This document shows positions 34,963-43,289 of a stretch of DNA of 64,000 bases, one piece after another (within the stretch, counting starts at the first letter, position 1; every line of letters starts with the position of its first letter). This DNA comes from an uncultured Clostridia bacterium. Its GTDB lineage: Bacteria > Bacillota > Clostridia > TANB77 > CAG-508. Below the pieces are notes generated by a model. The model saw only the letters and a program-made list of their open reading frames with translations. It did no database searches and was not told the origin of the DNA. A program made the position numbers and the translations under genes. The stretch lies in assembly GCA_934153805.1 (NCBI GenBank), contig CAKPFO010000003.1, positions 4,860-68,859 of the forward strand, read 5' to 3'.

Positions 34963-36372
34963 TTACATTGTTAACGTTCCATTTGGCGTATTTTTTATTA
35001 CAAGTATATCTTCTTCTGCTCCGGTTTGAGCATTTATATATACTAAAAACTCTGTATCGTCTACTTTTCCTTTATACTCCCAACATAATTTTTCTGTTTG
35101 ATATTGTGTTGGAATCATGCTTAAACTTTCACTTTGTATATTTAAATCTTTATTTAAATTTTTCTTTGCCTCTTCTTTTGAGATTGAAACATTTTTTATC
35201 TCTCTTTCATAATGAGAATTTAAATACCCCGTGGTTTCTACTCCTAATATTTCTCCATTATCTAAAGCGACTTTTACTTTTATTAAGTCTGAATATATTG
35301 TAACATCTCCGTAATTTGAAGATTGGCTATATGCATAGTTTATTGTCATTATTCCATCTTGATTTAAAAAATAAGTTTCTTTCATATTTTTGAATCCATG
35401 ATTATTTAAAAATTCTTTTCCTAATTCATTTGCTCTTCCCTCTGAAATAGTTTGTGCTGTAACTGCTCTATTGTAATTCATAAATACTATATGTCCACCT
35501 TTTTGTGAAATTGATAATACTAAATTATTTTTTTCATCTTTTTCGTCATTTAATTTTATATAAAAATCATAACAAGGCATATTAGTATTTTCTGAAATTC
35601 CTGAACTGTTTATTTCTTTTATTCTATTCTGCCCTACAATTTCTGTTGCTATTTGTTTTGCTTTTTCTTCATCAATATTTTCTCCTGTAAGACCTTTTTT
35701 CTCTATAGATGTCAAATGTTCTGAAAAAGCTCCATCATATATTAATCCGGCATATTCATGAAAACTTTCTTCTAAATTACTAAAACTATCTTTGGAAATA
35801 TTACTTACTTGAGTTGCAAAAACTGCATTTCCTTTTTTAGTTAATTCTCCCCAACTAATTCTTCCATCTGTCATATCTGCACTTAATTGGTTTAGAATAT
35901 TTTCTAATTCTACGCTATAATTGTGAAGTGTTTTTAAGTTATTTAAATCGTCATCTGTTAAAGACTCATTATATATATTTTTTCTAGATAAACTAAAACT
36001 ATAATCACTTACTTGATTTAAAAATTTAGATGTGTTGCTAAGTTCTTCCGAACCAATTGGAAGCATTGCAAGGTATGCTTGAGCTAGGTTTGCTTCTCTC
36101 CATACATGAGTTAAAGTTTCTGCCCCATGCTCTGGTGTACTTGAAATTAATGATTTTGCAAGATATGTTTCTACATTTTGCACATAATCCACTAATTCAA
36201 AAAAAGCCATATTATAGTCATTTTCTGCAATTTGTCTATAATCTCTTTGCTTTTTATAAATAACCAATCCTAATATAACAATTATAGAAATTAATGTTAC
36301 TACTAATGTAAGCATATGCCTATCTCTTAACCTATTTCTCCAATCATACACTTTCTCTTTAATTTTTCCCAT
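34963..36372 (-). CDS. ypeB: Germination protein YpeB
   Basis: A 469-residue protein with one N-terminal membrane helix (about 22-42) and an extracytoplasmic portion with three PepSY-like modules (GRANELGKEFLNNHGFKNMKETYF, YINAQTGAEEDILVI). YpeB is needed for SleB stability and localisation in the spore cortex. The start at 36372 follows AGAGGAGAA. It is co-transcribed with sleB, which lies just upstream. Confidence 0.93.
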   Translation of the reverse strand: MGKIKEKVYDWRNRLRDRHMLTLVVTLISIIVILGLVIYKKQRDYRQIAENDYNMAFFELVDYVQNVETYLAKSLISSTPEHGAETLTHVWREANLAQAYLAMLPIGSEELSNTSKFLNQVSDYSFSLSRKNIYNESLTDDDLNNLKTLHNYSVELENILNQLSADMTDGRISWGELTKKGNAVFATQVSNISKDSFSNLEESFHEYAGLIYDGAFSEHLTSIEKKGLTGENIDEEKAKQIATEIVGQNRIKEINSSGISENTNMPCYDFYIKLNDEKDEKNNLVLSISQKGGHIVFMNYNRAVTAQTISEGRANELGKEFLNNHGFKNMKETYFLNQDGIMTINYAYSQSSNYGDVTIYSDLIKVKVALDNGEILGVETTGYLNSHYEREIKNVSISKEEAKKNLNKDLNIQSESLSMIPTQYQTEKLCWEYKGKVDDTEFLVYINAQTGAEEDILVIKNTPNGTLTM

Positions 36373-36435
36373 ATAAAATTCTCCTCTCTTCTCTAACGGT
36401 TGCACTTTTTCTAACCTACAACTTTTTATACTTAC

Positions 36436-36906
36436 TTATTTACAAAATCTGTGTTTTCCTATAGTCTTTATTAATGGTCTAGACCATATCCACTTATTAG
36501 TAGCTGTAGCTGGATTAAAATAATATATTGCTCCACCTGTTGGATCCCATCCATTCATTGCATCCTGTGCGGCTTTTAGTACTGTCGAACCTTCTTTTAT
36601 CGCAACATTAATTTGTCCATCTGAAACAGCTGTAAAAGCTCCTTTTTGATATATTACACCTGATATTGTATTTGGAAATTTAGAGTCTTTAACCCTGTTT
36701 AGTATAACTGCACCAACAGCTACTTGTCCTTCATATGGTTCTCCACGCGCCTCTCCATTTATAGCTCTAGCCATCAATTGTAAATCTGATGAGTTTCCAC
36801 TAGATGCTGCATATACTTTTGAGTTATCCACATTTGTTTCAATTATGTTTATAACTAATATTAAAAATATTGTTAGTACGGTAAATAAAATTAACATTTT
36901 TTTCAT
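36436..36906 (-). CDS. sleB: Spore cortex-lytic enzyme SleB (catalytic domain only)
   Basis: A 156-residue protein with a signal peptide/membrane anchor (about 1-25) and a Hydrolase_2 domain (LMARAINGEARGEPYEGQVA; GGAIYYFNP). The catalytic glutamate sits in NGEARGE. The usual N-terminal peptidoglycan-binding domain is absent, making it shorter than B. subtilis SleB. Encoded upstream of ypeB. Confidence 0.9.
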   Translation of the reverse strand: MKKMLILFTVLTIFLILVINIIETNVDNSKVYAASSGNSSDLQLMARAINGEARGEPYEGQVAVGAVILNRVKDSKFPNTISGVIYQKGAFTAVSDGQINVAIKEGSTVLKAAQDAMNGWDPTGGAIYYFNPATATNKWIWSRPLIKTIGKHRFCK

Positions 36907-36974
36907 CTTTCAAACATTCCTTTTCTATTTTTTCTTATTTTTCCTAATTTACATTTTTTTATACATTTGTTTTT

Positions 36975-37013
36975 TTATTTGTAATTTGCTTTCAATTATG
37001 TTAAAATATAATA
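36975..37013 (+). promoter_or_regulatory. Promoter of ugtP-yhbY
   Basis: TTGTAA, 17-nt spacer, TAAAAT, followed by a 5' leader beginning with a strong hairpin. Confidence 0.5.
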
Positions 37014-37017
37014 GCAA

Positions 37018-37088
37018 TAAGCAAATATTACATTTTTATGTAATATTTGCTAATAAATTTTTATAAAAAGTAGAATGAAATTTTCTAC
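37018..37088 (+). promoter_or_regulatory. Two leader hairpins upstream of ugtP
   Basis: Hairpin 1 has 14-bp arms (AGCAAATATTACAT and its complement) around TTTT at about 37018-37051. Hairpin 2 is GTAGAA/TTCTAC at 37070-37088. They occupy the 5' end of the transcript. Possible attenuation or mRNA stabilisation. Confidence 0.45.
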
Positions 37089-37110
37089 ATTATAAAAGAT
37101 AGGGGATATT

Positions 37111-38265
37111 ATGAAAAAGATTTTAATTTTTTATGCAGCTTATGGTGGAGGACACTTATCTGCTGCAAAATCCATAAAGCAATACATAGATGAACATTTT
37201 GACAATGTAGAAACACAAATGATTGACTGTGTTAAATATGTAAATAAAGCTTTAGACAAAGTTACAACTACGGCATATAAAGAAATGGCCAAAAAAGCTC
37301 CTTGGGCTTGGGAAAAAGTTTATTATAAATCTCAAACTGGTCTTCTTGCTAAGGTTAGTAATACTTCAAATAAAATAATGGCTGTAAAAATAGCTAAATT
37401 ATTTAGAGAATACAATCCTGATGTGGTTATTTCTACACATCCATTTGGCTCTCAAATGACTAGCTATTTAAAGAAAAAAGGAAAAACAAACTGTACATTA
37501 GCAACGATTATGACAGACTTTGCACCACATGACCAGTGGCTTGTTGGCTCTGAGAATGTAGATTTCTATTTTGTTTCTAATGAAAATATGAAAAATATTA
37601 TTGTACAAAATAACAACATCCCAGAAAGCAAGATTTTCGTTACAGGTATTCCTATTTCAAATAGATTTTTACAAACTTATAATAAAGAAGAAATTTTTAA
37701 AAATTTTGAACTTTCTGAATCTAAAAAAACTATTTTATTTTTTGGTGGCGGTGAATATGGACTTGGAAAAGATAGAACAGTTGCTATTTTAGAAAGTTTA
37801 GCAAAATCACAACTTGATATTCAAGTTGTTGCTATTGCTGGTAAAAACGAGAAAATGAAAGAGGCTTTTGAAAATATTGTTAAAACATATAGCAAACAAG
37901 AATCAATAAAAGTTCTTCCTTTTACAGACAAAGTGCCAGAACTTATGGCAATTTCTGACTTGGTTATAACAAAACCCGGCGGACTAACTACTAGTGAAAG
38001 TTTAGCTTCTTCTCTACCTATTTTAGTAATTAATCCTATTCCAGGTCAAGAAGAAGAAAATGCTGAATTTTTAGAGAATTCTGGTTGTGCTATTTGGATA
38101 AGAAAAGATTCTAACCCAGATGAAATTATAAATTTAGTTTTAGGAAATGAAGAAAAACTTAATGAAATGCGTAAAAATAGTATTAAACTTGCTAAGAAAA
38201 ATTCTACTAGGGATATATGCGAAATTTGCTTATCAAGTTTAAGGAAAGGAGAAAAAAATGACTAG
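37111..38265 (+). CDS. Processive diacylglycerol glycosyltransferase (UgtP-like)
   Basis: A 384-residue GT28-type enzyme with the MGDG-synthase N-terminal domain (YAAYGGGHLSAAKSI) and C-terminal nucleotide-sugar site (ITKPGGLTTSES). It adds glucose or galactose from the UDP-sugar to diacylglycerol, making membrane glycolipid and lipoteichoic-acid anchor. Overlaps yhbY by 8 bp. Confidence 0.88.
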   Translation: MKKILIFYAAYGGGHLSAAKSIKQYIDEHFDNVETQMIDCVKYVNKALDKVTTTAYKEMAKKAPWAWEKVYYKSQTGLLAKVSNTSNKIMAVKIAKLFREYNPDVVISTHPFGSQMTSYLKKKGKTNCTLATIMTDFAPHDQWLVGSENVDFYFVSNENMKNIIVQNNNIPESKIFVTGIPISNRFLQTYNKEEIFKNFELSESKKTILFFGGGEYGLGKDRTVAILESLAKSQLDIQVVAIAGKNEKMKEAFENIVKTYSKQESIKVLPFTDKVPELMAISDLVITKPGGLTTSESLASSLPILVINPIPGQEEENAEFLENSGCAIWIRKDSNPDEIINLVLGNEEKLNEMRKNSIKLAKKNSTRDICEICLSSLRKGEKND

Positions 38266-38548
38266 TAAACAACGTGCTTATTTAAGAGGACTTGCAAATT
38301 CTATAGATGCAATTTTTCAAATTGGTAAATCTGGAATTAATAATAATTTAATAGTTCAAGTTTCTGATGCTTTGGAAGCAAGAGAATTAATAAAAATCTC
38401 TGTATTGGAGAGTGCTCCTGCTAATGCTAAAGAATTAGGTCAAATACTTGCAGAAGAGACAAATTCTACATTAGTTCAAACTGTTGGAAGCAAAATAACT
38501 TTATATAGAGCAAGAAAGAAAGATTCTAAAATAGTGTTACCTAAATAA
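38258..38548 (+). CDS. yhbY: CRM domain RNA-binding protein YhbY
   Basis: A 96-residue CRM protein (LTSKQRAYLRGLA start; IGKSGI; LEARELIKISVLE; GSKITLYR). YhbY acts in assembly of the large ribosomal subunit. Coupled to the upstream gene by overlap. Confidence 0.93.
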   Translation: MTSKQRAYLRGLANSIDAIFQIGKSGINNNLIVQVSDALEARELIKISVLESAPANAKELGQILAEETNSTLVQTVGSKITLYRARKKDSKIVLPK

Positions 38549-38557
38549 AAATGCAAA

Positions 38558-38596
38558 AAAGTTGTATAAATATAAATTTATATAGCTTTTTTTATT
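38558..38596 (+). terminator. Terminator of yhbY
   Basis: AGTTGTATAAAT and ATTTATATAGCT pair (with G-T pairs), followed by seven T. Confidence 0.6.
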
Positions 38597-38754
38597 TGAC
38601 AAAAATACATATTGTATTTGCCTTTCTGCAAAGATATAAGGTTATAATGAAAAACTTCTTATTTTTCTTGACGTCAATTATATTTTAGCACCTATTTATT
38701 GTATGTCAAATTTTTTATTTTAGTATTTTTTTAATTATTTTTTATGTTTTTATT

Positions 38755-38783
38755 GACTTTTATTAAAAATAGTGTTATTATAA
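38755..38783 (+). promoter_or_regulatory. Promoter of tRNA-Arg(TCT)
   Basis: TTGACT, 17-nt spacer, TATTAT, ending about 17 nt before the tRNA. Confidence 0.6.
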
Positions 38784-38799
38784 TTACTGCAATCGTTTT

Positions 38800-38876
38800 G
38801 GTTCAGTAGCTCAGCTGGATAGAGCAACGGATTTCTAATCCGTGGGTCGGGGGTTCGAATCCCTCCTGGATCACCA
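38800..38876 (+). tRNA. tRNA-Arg(TCT)
   Basis: 77-nt cloverleaf, acceptor GGTTCAG paired with CTGGATC using wobbles, encoded CCA, loop TTTCTAA giving anticodon TCT (reads AGA). Confidence 0.92.
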
Positions 38877-38910
38877 AAAGTACTAAATTATAATTTAGTA
38901 CTTTTTATTT
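38877..38910 (+). terminator. Terminator of tRNA-Arg
   Basis: AGTACTAAATT and AATTTAGTACT pair, then TTTTTATTTTT. Confidence 0.75.
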
Positions 38911-38925
38911 TTAAGAGGTGATTAT

Positions 38926-39087
38926 ATGTTCATTAAGGATATAAGATTATTTAATATTAGAGTTTTAAACTCAAATGATGATGTTTTATACGAAGGAATG
39001 GTAGAGGATGCCCCAGAAGATATATTACGCTTAAATACTGTTGGAGAGGTTACTTTTGACAGTGGCGTAATGATATTACATGTATAA
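38926..39087 (+). CDS. Small hypothetical protein
   Basis: A 53-residue protein starting MFIKDIRLFNIRVLNSND, beta-rich with an acidic patch (EDAPEDI). AAGAGGTG precedes the ATG by 8 nt, and a terminator shared with the amidase follows. No function recognised, but signals and codon use support a real gene. Confidence 0.55.
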   Translation: MFIKDIRLFNIRVLNSNDDVLYEGMVEDAPEDILRLNTVGEVTFDSGVMILHV

Positions 39088-39127
39088 ATAAAAAGGTAGG
39101 CACAATTAAGTACCTACCTTTTTATTT
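39086..39127. terminator. Bidirectional terminator
   Basis: 15-bp arms (AAATAAAAAGGTAGG and complement) with T-rich ends both ways, between the small gene and the amidase. Confidence 0.8.
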
Positions 39128-39868
39128 CAATTTCTTATTTACTATATTTTGAATAGCATCATAGTCATATCCTGCTGCTGTTAATTTTTGTTTCCTTTCA
39201 GGGCTATTTCCCCACTTTCCTGCAATTACCTCATTTGCCATTTCTTCATTTGATTTTTTATTTAATTCACTCTTTTTTCCTAATAAAATTTCATTTACTT
39301 TATCTTGTACTTCATTATATAAAGAACCTAACGCTTGTTTTCTTGCTTCCCCATTCCCATATTTTCCTGCTATAACCTCATTTGCTAAATCTTCTATTGA
39401 CTTTGTTTCTTGAGAATTTGTAGTACTGTCTACAGCATTTTTTATTTCTTCAATTGGGAAATTTGTTCCAGGGCAACTTGTAGCTAACATTTCTCTGTGA
39501 CCTCTTATCCATTTTATATTATATCTCGATTTAATATCTTTTATTAAATCAATTATAGAGTTTTTCTGTACATTAGACATAGTTTCTTCATTAAAGTTTC
39601 CTTCTGCACAAATTCCTATGGATATGCCATTTACACCAACGCAATGAGCACCTTCCATATCTTCTGTTCTACCTCTATATATGCTTCCATCTTTTCTTAC
39701 ATAGTATTGATATCCTATACCTGCCCAGCCTTTATTTTTATGATAATTGTGTATCGTTTCAACACTTTGTAGTACGGTTACTCCACTATTATGAAGAACA
39801 ATTCCTTCAATTCCTTTCATTTTATTATAATTACTATTAAACTGTAATCCCACATCTATTATATTCAT
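39122..39868 (-). CDS. N-acetylmuramoyl-L-alanine amidase with two CW_7 repeats
   Basis: A 248-residue endolysin-like protein. Residues about 15-150 are an Amidase_2 domain with zinc ligands in VLHNSG, the HNYHKNKGW region and RGHREMLATSCPGTNFP. The C-terminus has two CW_7/Cpl-7-type repeats (LANEVIAGKYGNGEARKQAL and MANEVIAGKWGNSPERKQKL). No signal peptide, so export would need a holin or lysis. Could be a prophage relic or an autolysin. Confidence 0.88.
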   Translation of the reverse strand: MNIIDVGLQFNSNYNKMKGIEGIVLHNSGVTVLQSVETIHNYHKNKGWAGIGYQYYVRKDGSIYRGRTEDMEGAHCVGVNGISIGICAEGNFNEETMSNVQKNSIIDLIKDIKSRYNIKWIRGHREMLATSCPGTNFPIEEIKNAVDSTTNSQETKSIEDLANEVIAGKYGNGEARKQALGSLYNEVQDKVNEILLGKKSELNKKSNEEMANEVIAGKWGNSPERKQKLTAAGYDYDAIQNIVNKKLK

Positions 39869-39999
39869 TTATTTTCCCCCTCATCATAATTGGTTGTTTA
39901 GATTACTTTGTCCCTATGATATAATATGCTGTGTTTTGACTATCTGTGAAAATGTATTTTTTATTTCTATTTTAGCTTCACTATCATATTTTGACATAC

Positions 40000-40024
40000 A
40001 AAAAAGCACTCACATAGAGTGCTT
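40000..40024 (-). terminator. Terminator of tRNA-Lys(CTT)
   Basis: Minus strand AAGCACTC-TATGT-GAGTGCTT followed by TTTT. Confidence 0.7.
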
Positions 40025-40037
40025 CAGTTATATTTTT

Positions 40038-40113
40038 TGGTGCACCACCGGGGGGTCGAACCCCGGACCTTCTGATTAAGAGTCAGCTGCTCTGCCAACT
40101 GAGCTAGTGGTGC
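40038..40113 (-). tRNA. tRNA-Lys(CTT)
   Basis: 76-nt cloverleaf, acceptor GCACCAC/GTGGTGC, encoded CCA, loop CTCTTAA giving anticodon CTT. Confidence 0.95.
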
Positions 40114-40260
40114 ATAAATTAATTTAATTTTTCTAACGTTCACATTATAGTCCCTTTTTTTTATTTTGTCAATACATATTTACATTTTTAAGTTTTACAT
40201 AATGTTTAATTTTAATATTTTCATATTTATTTTCTTTTTATTTATATGTTTTTCGTATAC

Positions 40261-40303
40261 ATAAAACGAGATATGGTTAACATATTTACATATCTCGTTT
40301 TAT
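40261..40303. terminator. Terminator of the VanW gene
   Basis: 15-bp arms (ATAAAACGAGATATG and complement) around a 13-nt loop, T-rich end. Confidence 0.75.
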
Positions 40304-40319
40304 TTTATATTTATTCTTT

Positions 40320-41921
40320 TTATTGATTTTCCGGCATTGTACTTGTTGCAGCAACTTTTTTAGTTCCTCTTTTTACTATTTGTTCTAATGTACTATATGT
40401 ATCTTTAGAAAGAAGCGTTTTTGAAACAACTGCTCCATTTAATTTTAGTATTTTATAAGTTTCTGCCTTTGCTCCATTTATTCCATATTGTGTTATAATT
40501 TCTGTTCCTTCATCTAAAGTATTATCATTTATATAATTTGTTGTATATGGAATAGTTTCAATTACATTAGTTTCTAACTCTACTTCATATTCATTTTCTT
40601 CTTTTATTCCATATATTGCAATTTTTACAATACCATTTTGAGCAGTTGACTCTATTTTTATTGGGTAATTTCTTGTATTTTTAAAGCAAAAATCTATTGT
40701 TCCCCAAGATACTGTTGCATCTCTACCTTCTTTCACATATGAAGTTAAAAATCTATGATTACTCCTGCTTGTTATTTCTAAATTTGCGTATAACACAGCA
40801 TTATATAAGGTTGATGAAAGTTGACAAATTCCCCCTCCAATACCTTGAACCACTTTTCCATTGTAGTACACTGCTGCTTCTTTATATCCCGCAGATATCG
40901 TACGTTCTCCAACAGTCTTATTATATGAGAATGTTTCTCCTGGGAGTACTATAGTTCCATTTATTTTATTTGATGATAATTCTAAGTTATTACTTCTATT
41001 TTTATTGCTTGCATCATATCTTGTTGTAAATTCAGATAATTTATTAGGAAATACCTCTGTTCCTAATTTTTCTAAAGTTATTTCTGGAATTGTTATTTTT
41101 AGTGGAATGCTATACTCTTCTTTTTCTTCTTCTAACATTTTTTTGGCTTCATCAATTGTTATTGCAAAGTCAACTCCATTAATTTCAGAATGAACTTTTG
41201 TAGGATTTGTTTCCATATACGCGTTTTGTGCTTCTTTATGTATTTCTTTATATATATTGCCAATATCTATTTTTTTAGGTTCAACTGTAGTCGTAGGTAT
41301 TTCTACTACTTTTTCTCCATCTCTTTGTATTATTTCTTTTAAACTTTCCTTAAATTCGTCTTTTTTTATAGCTATTCCGCTTTGTCCTTTTTTAATTATT
41401 AAATTATTATCTTCTATATAATAATTACTCTCTACTACGGCGTTTGGTAATTTGCTACTTAATTTGCTTACTTTTTTATCTATTTCCTCTTCATTGTATG
41501 TAATTTCACCATTTATATTTTTCCCAAATAATATCGTTAACAATATTTGATAATTATCTTTTACTATATTTCCTGTTCTACCTATTTTTTGTGCTTCTTT
41601 TATTAATTTATCTATATCTATCTCTGGATTTATTTCATCTACTATAATTGTTTCTTCCATATCTTGATATGTAGCTGTTATATCTTTCTTTATACAGTTT
41701 TCATACCAATCATTTAGCCTTTTTCTCGCTTCATCTTCATTTAAATTAGCAACATCTACATTTTGTATTTTTATTCCTTTTAAAATTTTTGTATTATTTA
41801 TATTTATAAGCGAAAAAATCACAGAAAAAAATAATAGAATTACAAAAATTATACTTGAAATGATTATTATTCTATTTTTATTATAATTCTTTTTTGATTT
41901 TCTTCTTGTTCTCATTCTCAT
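40320..41921 (-). CDS. VanW family cell-wall protein
   Basis: A 533-residue protein with a basic N-terminus, one membrane helix (about 19-40), a PG_binding_4 pair of domains (about 60-290) and a VanW domain (about 310-440, GTIVLPGETFSYNKTVGERT and GIGGGICQLSSTLYNAVLYA). A short G5-like C-terminal segment follows. Related to YoaR-type wall proteins. Ends in its own terminator; AAGGAGG precedes the ATG. Confidence 0.88.
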   Translation of the reverse strand: MRMRTRRKSKKNYNKNRIIIISSIIFVILLFFSVIFSLININNTKILKGIKIQNVDVANLNEDEARKRLNDWYENCIKKDITATYQDMEETIIVDEINPEIDIDKLIKEAQKIGRTGNIVKDNYQILLTILFGKNINGEITYNEEEIDKKVSKLSSKLPNAVVESNYYIEDNNLIIKKGQSGIAIKKDEFKESLKEIIQRDGEKVVEIPTTTVEPKKIDIGNIYKEIHKEAQNAYMETNPTKVHSEINGVDFAITIDEAKKMLEEEKEEYSIPLKITIPEITLEKLGTEVFPNKLSEFTTRYDASNKNRSNNLELSSNKINGTIVLPGETFSYNKTVGERTISAGYKEAAVYYNGKVVQGIGGGICQLSSTLYNAVLYANLEITSRSNHRFLTSYVKEGRDATVSWGTIDFCFKNTRNYPIKIESTAQNGIVKIAIYGIKEENEYEVELETNVIETIPYTTNYINDNTLDEGTEIITQYGINGAKAETYKILKLNGAVVSKTLLSKDTYSTLEQIVKRGTKKVAATSTMPENQ

Positions 41922-42031
41922 TTTTATTACATTCCTCCTTGAGATATAAATTAATTTGTTAATATAATATTATCATATCAACTTTTCTTTTACAATATGA
42001 TAATATTTATTTAAAATTATTTATTTACTTA

Positions 42032-42060
42032 TAGACAATTTTTGTTTTTTTATGTATAAT
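42032..42060 (+). promoter_or_regulatory. Promoter of the S24-like repressor
   Basis: TAGACA, 17-nt spacer, TATAAT. Confidence 0.65.
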
Positions 42061-42092
42061 TTTCTAAGAATAAATCGAAAGAGGTAGATTAT

Positions 42093-42671
42093 ATGTTAGG
42101 AAGTATGTTATCTAAAATCCGTAAAGACAAAAATATTACAAAAGTAGAACTTGCTAAAAAGACAGGCATTAATATTGGTCACTTAACACATATAGAAAAA
42201 GGTGAAAGAAATCCTAGTCACAAAACATTAAAAACTATATGCAAAGCATTAGATGTGCCTTCACAACCTTTAATGTATTTATATGATAGAACTTTAACAG
42301 AAGATCAAATTCGATATAAAATGTTAAATCATCTTTCTTATAATAAAATTTTAGCTGTAGATTCTCTTGAAAACTTTATAGACTGTCCTTCTGATGTTCC
42401 AAATGCAACTATTGCAATAAAAATTCCAGATGACTCTATGGAACCAAAATTAAAAAAAGGAAGTTATGCTTATTTTGAACTAAATTCACCTTTAAATAAT
42501 AGAGATATTGGTGTAATAAAATATAATGGAGAAACATTAGTTAGAAGATTTATTATTAGAAGAGACAAATTAATTTTAAGACCAGAAAATAAAGATTACC
42601 CAGAAATGGACATTTCTGAGAATGACGATTTTACAATTATTGGCAGAATTGTTTTTTCTTCTAAAAGATAG
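42093..42671 (+). CDS. HTH repressor with S24 (LexA/CI-like) domain
   Basis: A 192-residue protein. Residues 1-65 form an XRE helix-turn-helix (LSKIRKDKNITKVELAKKTGI, HIEKGERNPSHKTLK). Residues 100-190 form an S24 peptidase-like fold with the nucleophile segment DDSMEPKLKKGSYAYF. The lysine of the Ser-Lys dyad, usually in a VKRL-like strand, appears as LVRRF, so self-cleavage may be lost or use another lysine. The ATG follows AGAGGTAG. Confidence 0.85.
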   Translation: MLGSMLSKIRKDKNITKVELAKKTGINIGHLTHIEKGERNPSHKTLKTICKALDVPSQPLMYLYDRTLTEDQIRYKMLNHLSYNKILAVDSLENFIDCPSDVPNATIAIKIPDDSMEPKLKKGSYAYFELNSPLNNRDIGVIKYNGETLVRRFIIRRDKLILRPENKDYPEMDISENDDFTIIGRIVFSSKR

Positions 42672-42768
42672 TATTTTTTTACTTTTTTTGCAAAAAAATA
42701 CTTGAATATTATATTATTTAATAATATAATGTTTTTACAAAAGATAAAATTGAGGAGAGATATTTAAA

Positions 42769-43248
42769 ATGGAACTAGTTAAAAATATATTTTTTAATAC
42801 AGATAAAATAATTCAAAATTCAAAGTTAAAAATTTCATATGTTGGAACTTTATATCAAAAAGGTTCTTCTGAAGTTTTTCTACATTATGGTTTTAACACT
42901 AATTGGGATGGTGTTAATGATGTTAAAATGGAAAAAACAGACCTTGGCTTTCAATGTGAAATAGAAATAGGAAATTTTGACACATTAAATTTATGCTTTA
43001 GAAATAGTGTAAATGAATGGGATAATAATAATTGCGAAAATTATATTTTTGAAATAGAAAAATTACCAGACAGTGTTGAAGAGTTGTCTTTAATAGTTGC
43101 AGAAAATAACGAAATGCAAATTCACAAAGGTCTAAGAAAAACATATATATGGAGCAAAAAAATTAAACTTGCAGTTTATAAAATTATTAAATTTGTTCCA
43201 AAAATAATATCTGGAAATTATAAAAGAAAATTAAATGAAAATAATTAA
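42769..43248 (+). CDS. Cytoplasmic starch/carbohydrate-binding module protein
   Basis: A 159-residue protein without signal peptide. The N-terminal 100 residues match the CBM25/53 style: VFLHYGFNTNWDGVNDVKMEKTDLGF-type spacing with conserved aromatics, NSVNEWDNNNCENYIFEI. The C-terminus is basic. Such proteins may bind glycogen. GAGGAGAG precedes the ATG. Confidence 0.75.
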   Translation: MELVKNIFFNTDKIIQNSKLKISYVGTLYQKGSSEVFLHYGFNTNWDGVNDVKMEKTDLGFQCEIEIGNFDTLNLCFRNSVNEWDNNNCENYIFEIEKLPDSVEELSLIVAENNEMQIHKGLRKTYIWSKKIKLAVYKIIKFVPKIISGNYKRKLNENN

Positions 43249-43250
43249 AA

Positions 43251-43287
43251 AAATAAGCAAAAGTTATACTAAAACTTTTGCTTATTT
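43251..43287. terminator. Bidirectional terminator
   Basis: Arms AAATAAGCAAAAGTT and its complement, with A run left and T run right, between convergent genes. Confidence 0.8.
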
Positions 43288-43289
43288 TT

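Noticed and set aside
39122..39868. Prophage because of the CW_7 amidase
   Set aside because: No holin, tail or capsid genes are near it; it may be an autolysin or an isolated relic.
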